A stretch of DNA of 12,295 bases from an uncultured Bacillota bacterium (GTDB lineage: Bacteria; Bacillota; Clostridia; Peptostreptococcales; Anaerovoracaceae), in contig CAMNJK010000027.1 of NCBI GenBank assembly GCA_946541435.1, positions 1 through 12,295 of the forward strand, written 5' to 3'. The notes beneath the pieces are model-generated. The model did not search any database and was not told the DNA's origin. It saw only the letters and a program-made list of their open reading frames with translations. Below, piece by piece: positions 1 through 6,921 of this stretch (position 1 is its first letter; the number at the start of each line of letters is the position of its first letter). The position numbers and the translations under genes were made by a program.

Positions 1-1019
1 AGATTCCGATCCTGATGAGAAAAGGTTTCATCAATGTTGACGTTCTGCTCCTGCAGGTAACTCCGCCGGATAAGTACGGCAAAGTTTCAACAGGTATCGC
101 GGCGGACTACACAGTACAGGCCCTCCGTTCCGCAAGAACGGTCATCGCGCAGGTCAACAACAACATCCCGTTCACCTATGGTGACGCGATCTTTGACGTC
201 AGCGAAATCGACGCGTTCGTAGAGCATGACGAAGATCTGTTCGAACTGCCGGCAGCCAAGATCGGCCCGACAGAAGAAGCGATCGGCAAGTACTGCGCAG
301 AGCTGGTCAACGACGGTGACTGCCTGCAGCTGGGCATCGGCGCGATTCCGGATGCTGTCTGCCACGAACTGGCTGGTAAGAAGCACCTGGGAATCCACTC
401 CGAAATGCTGGGCGACGGACCCATCTTCCTGTATGAGCAGGGAGCCATCGACGGCAGCATGAAGGATATCGATACCGGCAAAATGGTATTCAACTTCGCG
501 ATGGGATCCAAGACAACTTATGACTTCCTGGATCACAACACAGATTGCCTGATGAGAACTGTTGACTACGTTAACCACCCCATGGTCGTATGTCAGAACA
601 AGAACAATGTCAGCATCAACTCCGCGATCGAAGTAGACTTCTACGGACAGATCGCTGCTGACATGATCGGCTACAGACAGTTCTCCGGCGTCGGCGGCCA
701 GGTCGACTTCATCCGTGGCGCGCAGATGGCTGAGAACGGCAGAGCGATCATCGCTATGCCTTCCATTACGGTCAAGAAGGACGGAACAAAGCTGTCCAAG
801 ATCAAGCCGCTGCTGACCGAGGGCGCTTGCGTAACCACAAACAGATTCGATGCTGACTATATCGTAACTGAGTATGGTATCGCAAGAATGAAGGGTGTTG
901 CAACAAGAGAAAGAGCCAAGGCTCTGATCAGAATCGCGCATCCGGACTTCAGAGAGGAACTCGTAGAGAGCTTCAACAACATGTTCCCGGAAAAGATCTC
1001 CTATGAGGATTTCAAATAA
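1..1019 (+). CDS. abfT: 4-hydroxybutyrate CoA-transferase (acetyl-CoA hydrolase/transferase family), 5' end missing
   Basis: The frame is open to the window edge (first whole codon at 3) and stops at TAA 1017-1019. The family is about 430-440 residues, so roughly 100 N-terminal residues lie upstream. The first ATG in the window (15) is internal, because the residues before it (IPIL) continue the fold. The enzyme moves CoA from acetyl-CoA or butyryl-CoA to 4-hydroxybutyrate in the cytoplasm. Counting from that internal Met, I see QVTPPDKYG (19-27), a glycine-rich GIGAIPDAV (107-115), GIHSEMLGDG (126-135) and the family motif GVGGQVDF (225-232). Glu130 in HSEMLGDG is the likely catalytic, CoA-thioester-forming glutamate. 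This rests on its distance from the C-terminus, about 204 residues, close to that of Glu238 in the 438-residue Clostridium aminobutyricum enzyme. A dehydrogenase for the same acid follows 55 bases later, which argues for 4HB as substrate. A butyryl-CoA:acetate or related CoA-transferase is the alternative. Arginine is mostly AGA, unlike the genes downstream. Confidence 0.85.
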   Translation, partial: IPILMRKGFINVDVLLLQVTPPDKYGKVSTGIAADYTVQALRSARTVIAQVNNNIPFTYGDAIFDVSEIDAFVEHDEDLFELPAAKIGPTEEAIGKYCAELVNDGDCLQLGIGAIPDAVCHELAGKKHLGIHSEMLGDGPIFLYEQGAIDGSMKDIDTGKMVFNFAMGSKTTYDFLDHNTDCLMRTVDYVNHPMVVCQNKNNVSINSAIEVDFYGQIAADMIGYRQFSGVGGQVDFIRGAQMAENGRAIIAMPSITVKKDGTKLSKIKPLLTEGACVTTNRFDADYIVTEYGIARMKGVATRERAKALIRIAHPDFREELVESFNNMFPEKISYEDFK

Positions 1020-1058
1020 GGATCCGAGAAGGAACATCTATTAAGAGGAATTCAATTT

Positions 1059-1065
1059 AAGGAGG
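1059..1065 (+). promoter_or_regulatory. Strong ribosome binding site of the 4HB dehydrogenase
   Basis: AAGGAGG lies 9 bases before the ATG at 1075, a near-perfect anti-16S match and the strongest in the window. No promoter or terminator is visible in the 55-base gap after the CoA-transferase, so the two genes are probably cotranscribed. Confidence 0.85.
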
Positions 1066-1074
1066 AAAAATATC

Positions 1075-2199
1075 ATGCAGGCATTAAGAGTAGTACCGGC
1101 GATCCACTATTTCGACACATTCGCAGATTTCGCGAAGGAATTCAACCTGGGCAAGGGCGACATCCTGGTAACAAACGAATGGATGTACACACCGTATGTT
1201 GCACCCACAGGCGTTGATATCCCGGTCGTTTATCAGGAAAAGTACGGTGCTGGCGAACCGACAGACGAGATGATGGACGCTATGAAGGCTGAGATGGACA
1301 AGTACGATTACAATCGTATCATCGCTTTCGGCGGCGGCACGATCGTTGACTGCTGCAAGGTCCTGGCTTGCGAGATCCCTGACAAGGTCGCGGATCTGTA
1401 CACAGGCAAAGTTGCTCCGAAGAGAGTCAAAGAGCTGATCGTTGTTCCGACAACATGCGGCACAGGTTCTGAGGTAACCAACGTTGCTGTAGCAAGCATC
1501 CCGTCCCTGAACCTGAAGAAGGGTATTGCTGATGAGCAGACATATGCTGACATCGCAGTCCTGATTCCGGAATCCCTCCAGGGTCTGCCGGACAAGGTCT
1601 TCGCAACTTCTTCCGTAGACGCTCTGATCCACGCAACAGAGTCATTCCTGAGCCCGAAGGCATCCCCGTTCACAGAGATGTATTCCCTGAAGGCGATCGA
1701 AATGATCATGAACGGATACAAGACCATCATCGAAAGAGGCGGAAACACAAAGGAAAACAGAGCTGACCAGCTGAAGGACTTCCTTATCGCTTCAAACTAT
1801 GCAGGTATTGCATTCGGTAATGCAGGTTGTGCAGCAGTTCACGCTCTGTCCTATGCACACGGCGGCGCTTTCCACATTCCGCACGGCGAAGCTAACTTCA
1901 TCTGCTTCACAGCAGTATTCAAGATGTACATGAGAAAGCAGCCGGTCGGCAAGATCGAGATCCTGAACAAGGTTCTGGCTGACATCATGGGTTGCGACGT
2001 TGCTGACGTTTACGATGAGCTGGACAAGTTCCTGGGCAACCTCATCGAGCTGAAGCCGCTGAAAGAGTACGGCATGACAGAAGATCAGATCAAGACCTTT
2101 GCGAAGAGCACAGTAGACAATCAGCAGAGACTGCTGGGCAACAACTATGTTCCGCTCACACTGGAAGAGATCGAAGAGATCTTCGCAGGCCTCTACTAA
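1075..2199 (+). CDS. 4hbD: NAD-dependent 4-hydroxybutyrate dehydrogenase (iron-type alcohol dehydrogenase)
   Basis: A complete 374-residue group III (Fe-type) alcohol dehydrogenase. It interconverts succinate semialdehyde and 4-hydroxybutyrate with NAD(H). The protein closely resembles, as I remember it, 4HbD of Clostridium kluyveri along its whole length, including the openings QEKYGAGEPTDEM and VPTTCGTGSEVTNV and the end YGMTEDQIKTFA. The dinucleotide-binding GGGT is at 86-89. The metal ligands expected for the family are visible: Asp182 and His186 (VDALIHATES), His256 (VHALSY) and His270 (IPHGEAN). The start is fixed by the AAGGAGG at 1059-1065. With the upstream CoA-transferase it makes 4HB-CoA from succinate semialdehyde. 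The next enzyme, 4HB-CoA dehydratase, is not in the window. Arg codons are six AGA and one CGT, typical of a highly expressed gene and unlike the CGG/CGC-rich genes after 2982. A strong terminator follows at 2267-2309. Confidence 0.94.
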   Translation: MQALRVVPAIHYFDTFADFAKEFNLGKGDILVTNEWMYTPYVAPTGVDIPVVYQEKYGAGEPTDEMMDAMKAEMDKYDYNRIIAFGGGTIVDCCKVLACEIPDKVADLYTGKVAPKRVKELIVVPTTCGTGSEVTNVAVASIPSLNLKKGIADEQTYADIAVLIPESLQGLPDKVFATSSVDALIHATESFLSPKASPFTEMYSLKAIEMIMNGYKTIIERGGNTKENRADQLKDFLIASNYAGIAFGNAGCAAVHALSYAHGGAFHIPHGEANFICFTAVFKMYMRKQPVGKIEILNKVLADIMGCDVADVYDELDKFLGNLIELKPLKEYGMTEDQIKTFAKSTVDNQQRLLGNNYVPLTLEEIEEIFAGLY

Positions 2200-2266
2200 G
2201 AACTGCGGACCAGCCGTCAGGAACAGATACAGCTTATGCTGCATCTGACAATATGACTGCGAAAAA

Positions 2267-2309
2267 CGGCCGCTGCATCAGGAAACTGATGCGGCAGCCG
2301 CTTTTTTTT
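2267..2309 (+). terminator. Rho-independent terminator of the 4HB gene pair
   Basis: A 15-position stem starts CGGCCGCTGCATCAG (2267-2281), with one mismatch and one G-U pair. A GAAA tetraloop (2282-2285) and the returning arm (2286-2300) follow, then C and eight T (2302-2309). It sits 67 bases after the dehydrogenase stop. It faces the terminator of the convergent regulator gene, so the two units are insulated from each other. Confidence 0.93.
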
Positions 2310-2341
2310 ATGACAGGACCAAAAAAAGGGGGTTATAGGAC

Positions 2342-2386
2342 AAAAAAGAACGCCGGCATCCCTTTTCCCGTGGATGGCGGCGTTCT
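2342..2386 (-). terminator. Rho-independent terminator of the DtxR-family gene
   Basis: The inverted repeat arms are 2347-2361 and 2372-2386 (15 positions, one mismatch, 10-base loop). Reading on the minus strand, the stem is followed by a run of T (complement of A 2342-2347). It lies 33 bases past the stop codon of the minus-strand regulator, and there is no gene between. Confidence 0.85.
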
Positions 2387-2419
2387 GTGCTTGACTCATC
2401 GTGTAGCCTTTCGTCCGGA

Positions 2420-2785
2420 TCACTTGATGCCGGCATGTTTGCACAGGGCTTCGAATGTGCTGGGGTGAAGATCATGTTCGATCTTACAGGCATCATCCTG
2501 AGCGATATCCGGATCGACACCGATGCTGATGAAGAATTCCGTCAGCACCTTGTGACGTTCATAGATCTTCACAGCGATTTCCATTCCTTTGTCCGTCAGG
2601 GTGATCAGGCCATCGCTGGCCATGGTGATATAACCGTTTTCCCGCAGGTTCTTCGTGGCATAGGATACGCTGGGTTTCGTGACCCCCAGATGCTCTGCGA
2701 TGTCAACGGAACGGATATAGCCGTGTTCCTCTTTCAGCATGAGCATAGTTTCCAGATAATCTTCTGCGGACTTTTTGATCTGCAT
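2420..2785 (-). CDS. DtxR/MntR-family metal-dependent transcriptional regulator
   Basis: A 121-residue cytoplasmic repressor-type protein. It has an N-terminal winged helix (about 1-70; recognition helix near GVTKPSVSYATKNL, wing DGLITLTDKG) and a metal-binding/dimerisation domain (about 72-121). The C-terminal SH3-like domain of full-length DtxR is absent, as in MntR. Candidate metal ligands, by alignment from memory, are Asp9 and Glu12 (AEDYLET), His78 (ERHKVL), Cys100, Glu103 and His104 (DACKIEHDL). Asp9 and Glu12 match MntR Asp8 and Glu11. Cys100, however, sits where MntR has Glu99 and DtxR has Cys102, so the metal (Mn or Fe) cannot be assigned. The start has GAGG about 9 bases upstream on its strand. 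The gene is convergent with the 4HB operon and divergent from the DUF975 gene. Targets are unknown, and no metal transporter is in the window. Confidence 0.9.
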   Translation of the reverse strand: MQIKKSAEDYLETMLMLKEEHGYIRSVDIAEHLGVTKPSVSYATKNLRENGYITMASDGLITLTDKGMEIAVKIYERHKVLTEFFISIGVDPDIAQDDACKIEHDLHPSTFEALCKHAGIK

Positions 2786-2807
2786 GGTTCGTTACCTCAT
2801 AATCAAC

Positions 2808-2817
2808 AGTTTAAACT
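2808..2817. promoter_or_regulatory. Palindrome near the start of the regulator transcript, possible operator
   Basis: AGTTTAAACT is a perfect 10-base palindrome just downstream of the regulator's predicted -10 box (2825-2830), about where its transcript would start. A self-acting repressor could bind there. It does not match the textbook DtxR or MntR box, and a 10-base AT palindrome can arise by chance, so this is a weak call. Confidence 0.25.
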
Positions 2818-2824
2818 TGATATT

Positions 2825-2853
2825 AGAGTAGCATATCCAGGCAAAAAATTCAA
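2825..2853 (-). promoter_or_regulatory. Sigma-A-type promoter of the DtxR-family gene
   Basis: On the minus strand, TTGAAT (complement of 2848-2853) and TACTCT (2825-2830) are 17 bases apart. TG one base before the -10 hexamer gives an extended -10. The predicted start leaves a leader of about 30-35 bases before the ATG at 2785. Confidence 0.55.
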
Positions 2854-2908
2854 CCTGAAGCGTATGGAAAAGGCATGTGAAAAGTGGGTTTCATCACAAA
2901 CTCTTCAA

Positions 2909-2937
2909 TTGCCTTTTGGCAGAGGCTGTGTTAGTAT
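2909..2937 (+). promoter_or_regulatory. Sigma-A-type promoter of the DUF975-M16-dut-dgt run
   Basis: TTGCCT (2909-2914) and TAGTAT (2932-2937) have 17 bases between them, and a TG precedes the -10 by one base. Transcription would start near 2944, about 38 bases before the ATG at 2982. An inverted repeat, TGCC-TTTT-GGCA (2910-2921), overlaps the -35 box and could be an operator. It diverges from the regulator's promoter, 56 bases away between -35 boxes. Confidence 0.55.
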
Positions 2938-2981
2938 GGAATCTGGCTAAATAACAGAAAAAATGAAAGAGGTATAAATAT

Positions 2982-4052
2982 ATGCAGGATACAATGGTAG
3001 GACAGAACATCATCATTACAGAGCGGTGCCGGAGTCTGCGGCAGCTGGGACGCAACGCCCTGCGGGGGAAATGGACGAGCGCCATCCTGGCGGTCATCAT
3101 CTATCTGATCGTCATGCAGCTGCCCATTCTGATCTTCAACGATCTCTTCGGGACCAACATCGCCAATTATCTGACGGACGATGGATTCACATACAACATG
3201 GACGTGGAAATGTATCACCAGATGTACAATTCCCTGCCGCAGACCAGTGTCCTGTCCGGGATCTGGGTGCTTCTGATCAGCGGAGCCATGGAACTGGGCA
3301 TGATGATCTACTTCCTGGCGTCCTTCCGCGGACATCAGGTGGGCCCGCGGGATGTGTTCCTGGGATTCGAGCGTTTCGGGAAAGCGCTGGGACTCTTTCT
3401 GTACCAGTACCTTTTTGTCTTCCTCTGGACATGTCTTTTTATCATTCCGGGAATCATCGCGTCCATCCGCTACAGTCAGGCCTTCTTCGTCCTGGCCGAT
3501 GATCCGGACAAGTCTGTCCGGCAGTGCATGAATGAGAGCAAATATATGATGCGGGGGAACAAGATGAAATACTTCCTCCTGGAGTTATCCTTCCTGGGCT
3601 GGGCCATCCTGGCCGCGATCCCGGGGTCTCTGCTGGAATCCATTACGGGGACAGCCACCACGAGTCATGCGACCATCATCTGCGCGTCAATGATATCCTC
3701 ATTGTTCATGGCCCCGGTGTACGCTTATCTTTATTCCACCCACGCAGGGTTTTATGAAATCCTGGCAGGCCATCTGATCAAGGAGACCGAGCCGGCGCCC
3801 CTTTCTCCGGATCAGATCCGGACGGACGCGCCGCTGGCAAAGATTGAGGAAGTGATCGAGGAAGTGGAAGCAGCCGACGCGGCGAAACAGGAACAGACCA
3901 TGACGGAGGATCCGGATGATGCTGCGGCATCCATCCTGGACCACGAGGAGATCGGCAGGCTGGCGGAGGGAGAACCGTCTCCTGAGTCCGCTGACCAGCC
4001 GGCGGCGCCTGCCGCAGACGAAAACGCTGCCGGGGGAGAAGACGAACAATGA
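2982..4052 (+). CDS. DUF975-family integral membrane protein with acidic C-terminal tail
   Basis: A 356-residue membrane protein of unknown function. The N-terminal SLRQLGRNALRGKW (18-31) is the typical basic entry of DUF975 proteins. I count about five hydrophobic segments: near 32-53, 92-114, 136-160, 198-218 and 230-252. Between the third and fourth is the family-like run PGIIASIRYSQAFFVLADDP (156-175), followed by a conserved-looking SKYMMRGNKMKYF. From about 266 to the end is a roughly 90-residue tail rich in Glu, Asp, Ala and Pro, probably disordered and cytoplasmic, with no motif I recognise. The start has GAAAGAGG (2965-2972) 9 bases ahead. Its TGA overlaps the ATG of the M16 peptidase gene by four bases (ATGA), which suggests coupled translation and perhaps a joint role. 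Substrate and activity cannot be read from the sequence. Confidence 0.82.
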   Translation: MQDTMVGQNIIITERCRSLRQLGRNALRGKWTSAILAVIIYLIVMQLPILIFNDLFGTNIANYLTDDGFTYNMDVEMYHQMYNSLPQTSVLSGIWVLLISGAMELGMMIYFLASFRGHQVGPRDVFLGFERFGKALGLFLYQYLFVFLWTCLFIIPGIIASIRYSQAFFVLADDPDKSVRQCMNESKYMMRGNKMKYFLLELSFLGWAILAAIPGSLLESITGTATTSHATIICASMISSLFMAPVYAYLYSTHAGFYEILAGHLIKETEPAPLSPDQIRTDAPLAKIEEVIEEVEAADAAKQEQTMTEDPDDAAASILDHEEIGRLAEGEPSPESADQPAAPAADENAAGGEDEQ

Positions 4053-5299
4053 TCGAGATCAGACGACTGAATAACGGAGCATCCATGATCATGGAGCGGA
4101 CGGACTTCGTCCGGTCCGCGGCCCTGGGAATCTGGGTGAGGACGGGATCCTCCCATGAGACAGATGAGGTGTCCGGCGTATCCCATTTCATCGAGCATAT
4201 GATGTTCAAGGGGACCGGGCAGCGCAGCGCGCGGCAGATCGCGGAAGATGTGGACCGCATCGGCGGCAGCTTCAATGCTTTCACCGGCAAGGAGGCTACC
4301 TGCTATTATATCAAGACCCTGTCTTCCAATATCTATCAGGGGGCGGAGATCCTGCTGGACATGATCACCGGTTCCCGTTTCGACACGGAAGAGATGAACA
4401 AGGAACGGCAGGTGATCCTGGAAGAGATCAAGATGGTCAGGGACACCCCGGATGAAGACGTGATGGATGAGATCTCCGAGGCGGTGAACGGAAAGAACGC
4501 CATCGGACGGACCATTCTGGGCACACCGGAAAGCCTGGCCGGGATCGACCGGGAAAAGCTGACGGACTATTACAGGAGAGAGTATTCCCGGGACAGCATC
4601 GTCATCGCCATCGCCGGCAATTTCGATCCGGACCGGATGGCGGCTGTTTTTGAGAAGGGCCTGGACGTGCTGAACAGGGACAAGCCAGCCTTTGCGCCGG
4701 AAGTCTATCCCTATAGCCAGGAATTCCGGGTGAAGGTGAAGGACATCGAGCAGACCCACATCTGCCTGGCCACGCCGTCCATCTCCCTGGGGGACGACCG
4801 CTACTACGCCTTCGTTCTGATGAACAGCATCTTTGGCGGCAGCATGAGCTCCAGGCTGTTCCAGAACATCCGCGAGGAACGGGGCCTGGCCTATTCCGTG
4901 GCCTCCATGAATGCCTTTGCCAGCAGATCCGGCTTTTTCAATATCTATGCGGGCGTTGCCCACGACAAGGCAGCGGAGACCATCGGAGCCATCCGCGATG
5001 AGGTGGACCGTCTCTGTCAGGACGGGGTCACGGAAGACGAGCTTTCCATGGCCAAGGAACAGGTCAAGAGTTCCTTCATCTTCGGCCTGGAGAACATCAA
5101 CAGCCGCATGTTCAATCTGGGAAAGAACAAGCTGCTGCTGGACCGCGTCTATGAAACGGATGAAGTACTGCAGTCCTTCGATGCAGTGACCCGGGAGGAC
5201 ATCCTGGATGTTTCCGCCCTGATCGCGGACGTGCGGAATTACACCGGCGCCACGGTCACGGGAAAGGAATTCGATCTGGAAGGACTTGTGAAAGGATGA
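4049..5299 (+). CDS. M16-family zinc metallopeptidase (insulinase/mitochondrial processing peptidase type)
   Basis: A 416-residue single-chain member of the bacterial processing-peptidase-like group (compare Bacillus subtilis MlpA/YmxG). The inverted zinc motif HFIEH is at His46-Glu49-His50. Glu126, in ERQVILEEI, lies 76 residues past His50, the family's usual distance for the third zinc ligand. So the protein should be catalytically active rather than a dead partner subunit. The C-terminal half carries the other family signature, [14 protein letters not shown] (269-282), after GGSMSSRL. There is no signal peptide or membrane segment, so it is cytoplasmic and acts on peptides or small unfolded proteins; the substrate is unknown. 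The ATG overlaps the DUF975 stop by four bases, and GGGGGAG (4032-4038) precedes it. dut starts 10 bases after its stop. Homologues of this group often sit in housekeeping operons, so the link to dut may be positional only. Confidence 0.93.
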   Translation: MIEIRRLNNGASMIMERTDFVRSAALGIWVRTGSSHETDEVSGVSHFIEHMMFKGTGQRSARQIAEDVDRIGGSFNAFTGKEATCYYIKTLSSNIYQGAEILLDMITGSRFDTEEMNKERQVILEEIKMVRDTPDEDVMDEISEAVNGKNAIGRTILGTPESLAGIDREKLTDYYRREYSRDSIVIAIAGNFDPDRMAAVFEKGLDVLNRDKPAFAPEVYPYSQEFRVKVKDIEQTHICLATPSISLGDDRYYAFVLMNSIFGGSMSSRLFQNIREERGLAYSVASMNAFASRSGFFNIYAGVAHDKAAETIGAIRDEVDRLCQDGVTEDELSMAKEQVKSSFIFGLENINSRMFNLGKNKLLLDRVYETDEVLQSFDAVTREDILDVSALIADVRNYTGATVTGKEFDLEGLVKG

Positions 5300-5309
5300 T
5301 CGTTTAATC

Positions 5310-5741
5310 ATGAAGATCCGGATGATCAGCCGGTCGGGCATCTATCCGTCCTATGAGACGGAGGGCGCCGCCGGTATGGATATACGCGCATATATGACAG
5401 CGCCGGTGACCCTTCAGCCAGGTGAGCGGGCGCTGATCCCCACCGGGCTGTTCATGGAGATCGAGCCCGGTTTTGAAGTGCAGCTGCGGGCCCGCAGCGG
5501 CCTTGCAGTCAGACACGGGATCTGTCTGGCCAACGGGATCGGGACCATCGACAGTGACTACCGCGGCGAGGTGAAAGTCGCCCTGATCAATCTGGGGCAG
5601 GAGCCTTTTACCGTGCACAGCGGGGACCGTATCGCCCAGATGGTGGCCGCGGCCTATGTGAAGGCGGAGATCGTCCACGCGGACGCCCTGACGGATACCG
5701 GCAGGGGCAGCGGGGGATTCGGATCCACAGGTACGGAATGA
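5310..5741 (+). CDS. dut: Deoxyuridine 5'-triphosphate nucleotidohydrolase (dUTPase)
   Basis: A 143-residue trimeric-type dUTPase. It hydrolyses dUTP to dUMP and pyrophosphate, keeping uracil out of DNA and feeding dTMP synthesis. All five family motifs are present in order: AGMDIRA (21-27), RARSGLA (60-66), [10 protein letters not shown] (78-87, catalytic-water Asp81 and uracil-stacking Tyr84), GDRIAQMV (105-112) and the glycine-rich [10 protein letters not shown] (132-141), which closes over the phosphates. Length is normal. The start at 5310 is supported by the conserved N-terminus. The ribosome site is modest (AAAGGATGA at 5291-5299), overlapping the end of the M16 gene, so reinitiation after that gene is likely. 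It lies just upstream of a dGTPase-like gene, putting two dNTP hydrolases side by side. Confidence 0.97.
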   Translation: MKIRMISRSGIYPSYETEGAAGMDIRAYMTAPVTLQPGERALIPTGLFMEIEPGFEVQLRARSGLAVRHGICLANGIGTIDSDYRGEVKVALINLGQEPFTVHSGDRIAQMVAAAYVKAEIVHADALTDTGRGSGGFGSTGTE

Positions 5742-5768
5742 TCACAGAATGATTTGGGAGAACCGGGA

Positions 5769-6782
5769 ATGATCACGAGACAGGACATCGAGAAGAGAGA
5801 ACACGAGATCCTTTCGCCCTACGCTGCGAAAGCGGATGAGAGCCGGGGCCGGCGGATGCCGGAAGACCAGTGCGATTTCCGTACGGTCTATCAGCGGGAC
5901 AGGGACAGGATCATCCATTCCAAATCCTTTCGCCGTCTCATGCACAAGACCCAGGTGTTCCTGGCTCCCGAGGGAGACCATTTCCGGACCCGGCTGACCC
6001 ACACCATCGAGGTGTCGCAGATCGCCCGGACCATCGCCAGGGGATGCGGGCTCAATGAGGACCTGACGGAGGCCATCGCCCTGGGGCACGACCTGGGGCA
6101 CACCCCCTTCGGGCATTCCGGAGAAAGCATCCTGAACCAGATCCATCCCGGCGGCTTCCGCCACAATGTGCAGAGTCTGCGGGTGGTGGATGTGCTGGAA
6201 TCCGGCGGTTCGGACCGGCGGGGGCTGAATCTTACAGAAGAAGTCCGGGACGGCATCCTCAACCACACCGGTCCCGTCACGCCTTTCACCCTGGAAGGGC
6301 AGGTGGTGAAGACCAGCGACCGTATCGCCTACATCAATCATGACATTGACGATGCCATCCGCAGCGGTGTCATTACGGTAGATGATCTGCCGGAAGAGAG
6401 CATCCGCCTTCTGGGACGGACCCACAAGCAGCGCATCGACACCCTGGTGCGGGATATGATCGAGCATACGGCGGGATGCGGGGCGGCAGGCCTGAGTGAA
6501 GAGAAGCTCCGTGTCATGAACGACCTTCGGGCCTTCATGTTCCGGAATGTGTATCACAATCCCAATGTGAAGCGGGCAGAGGACATGCCCAAGGTCTCCA
6601 CCATCGTGACATCCCTCTACGAGTACTACAGGGACAATCCGGAAGAGCTGCCGGCGGAACTGCGCCGCATGAGCGGTGAATTCAGCCCGGCAGACCTGGC
6701 CAGGGACCATGTGGCGGGCATGACAGACCGGTACGCCATCCGTCAGTACGAGGAGCTTTTCGTGGCCAAAGGCTGGCGTTAG
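5769..6782 (+). CDS. dgt: Deoxyguanosinetriphosphate triphosphohydrolase-like protein (HD domain dNTPase)
   Basis: A 337-residue HD-superfamily phosphohydrolase expected to split dNTPs into deoxynucleoside and triphosphate. The metal ligands are visible as His78 (RLTHTIEV), His107-Asp108 (LGHDLGHTPFGH) and Asp184 (KTSDRIAYINHD). The FRRLMHKTQVF run (about 54-64) and the HFRTRLTH approach to the first His are typical of the Dgt-like group. The start is set at ATG 5769, because GGGAG (5756-5760) sits 8 bases ahead and the family N-terminus (ITRQDIEKRE.EILSPYA) begins there. A TTG at 5754 would add five residues but has no ribosome site. Members of this clade differ in which dNTP they use or need as activator, so dGTP specificity is by family name only. 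It sits directly upstream of dnaG, an arrangement common in Clostridia. No terminator separates it from the dnaG promoter. Confidence 0.94.
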   Translation: MITRQDIEKREHEILSPYAAKADESRGRRMPEDQCDFRTVYQRDRDRIIHSKSFRRLMHKTQVFLAPEGDHFRTRLTHTIEVSQIARTIARGCGLNEDLTEAIALGHDLGHTPFGHSGESILNQIHPGGFRHNVQSLRVVDVLESGGSDRRGLNLTEEVRDGILNHTGPVTPFTLEGQVVKTSDRIAYINHDIDDAIRSGVITVDDLPEESIRLLGRTHKQRIDTLVRDMIEHTAGCGAAGLSEEKLRVMNDLRAFMFRNVYHNPNVKRAEDMPKVSTIVTSLYEYYRDNPEELPAELRRMSGEFSPADLARDHVAGMTDRYAIRQYEELFVAKGWR

Positions 6783-6843
6783 GGGTCTTCCCAAAAAGAA
6801 ACCTGAAAATTTCCGACGAAACCACAAAAAAATAAAAAGAAAA

Positions 6844-6871
6844 CTGACTTGTTTTATCGTAAATATATAAT
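6844..6871 (+). promoter_or_regulatory. Sigma-A promoter of the dnaG-rpoD-trmK-nif3 operon
   Basis: The 139-base gap between dgt and dnaG holds CTGACT (6844-6849) and a consensus TATAAT (6866-6871), 16 bases apart. A very A-rich stretch lies immediately upstream (about 6822-6843) and resembles an UP element. Transcription would start near 6878, leaving a leader of about 44 bases. This is the best promoter in the window. I see no stable hairpin or riboswitch in the leader. Confidence 0.75.
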
Positions 6872-6921
6872 ATCGGAAGTTCTGCTTCGGTAAATTCAGG
6901 GAAAAGGGGTTCTGAGACAGG

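Noticed and set aside
87..1037. Minus-strand open frame of 316 codons opposite the CoA-transferase
   Set aside because: Shadow frame with no motif; the + strand reads as an intact CoA-transferase.
2226..2245. Small hairpin CAGC-TTAT-GCTG just after the 4HB dehydrogenase
   Set aside because: Only four to seven pairs with a mismatch and no T run; the real terminator is at 2267-2309.
2838..2857. CAGG-N12-CCTG inverted repeat over the -35 of the regulator promoter
   Set aside because: Half-sites of four bases are too short to support a binding-site call, and there is no match to a known DtxR or MntR box.
2387..2950. Plus-strand open frame of 187 codons across the DtxR-family gene and its promoter
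   Set aside because: It overlaps the regulator on the opposite strand, runs through both promoters, and encodes nothing recognisable.
3812..5341. Long minus-strand open frame (509 codons) opposite the M16 peptidase and the end of the DUF975 gene
   Set aside because: It mirrors a GC-rich coding strand. The protein has no recognisable domain and the + strand genes carry full catalytic motifs.
5754..5768. TTG at 5754 as the start of dgt
   Set aside because: No ribosome site lies ahead of it. GGGAG is placed correctly for the ATG at 5769, where the family N-terminus also begins.
5742..6827. Minus-strand open frame of 361 codons opposite dgt
   Set aside because: Shadow of the HD phosphohydrolase, whose metal ligands are intact on the + strand.
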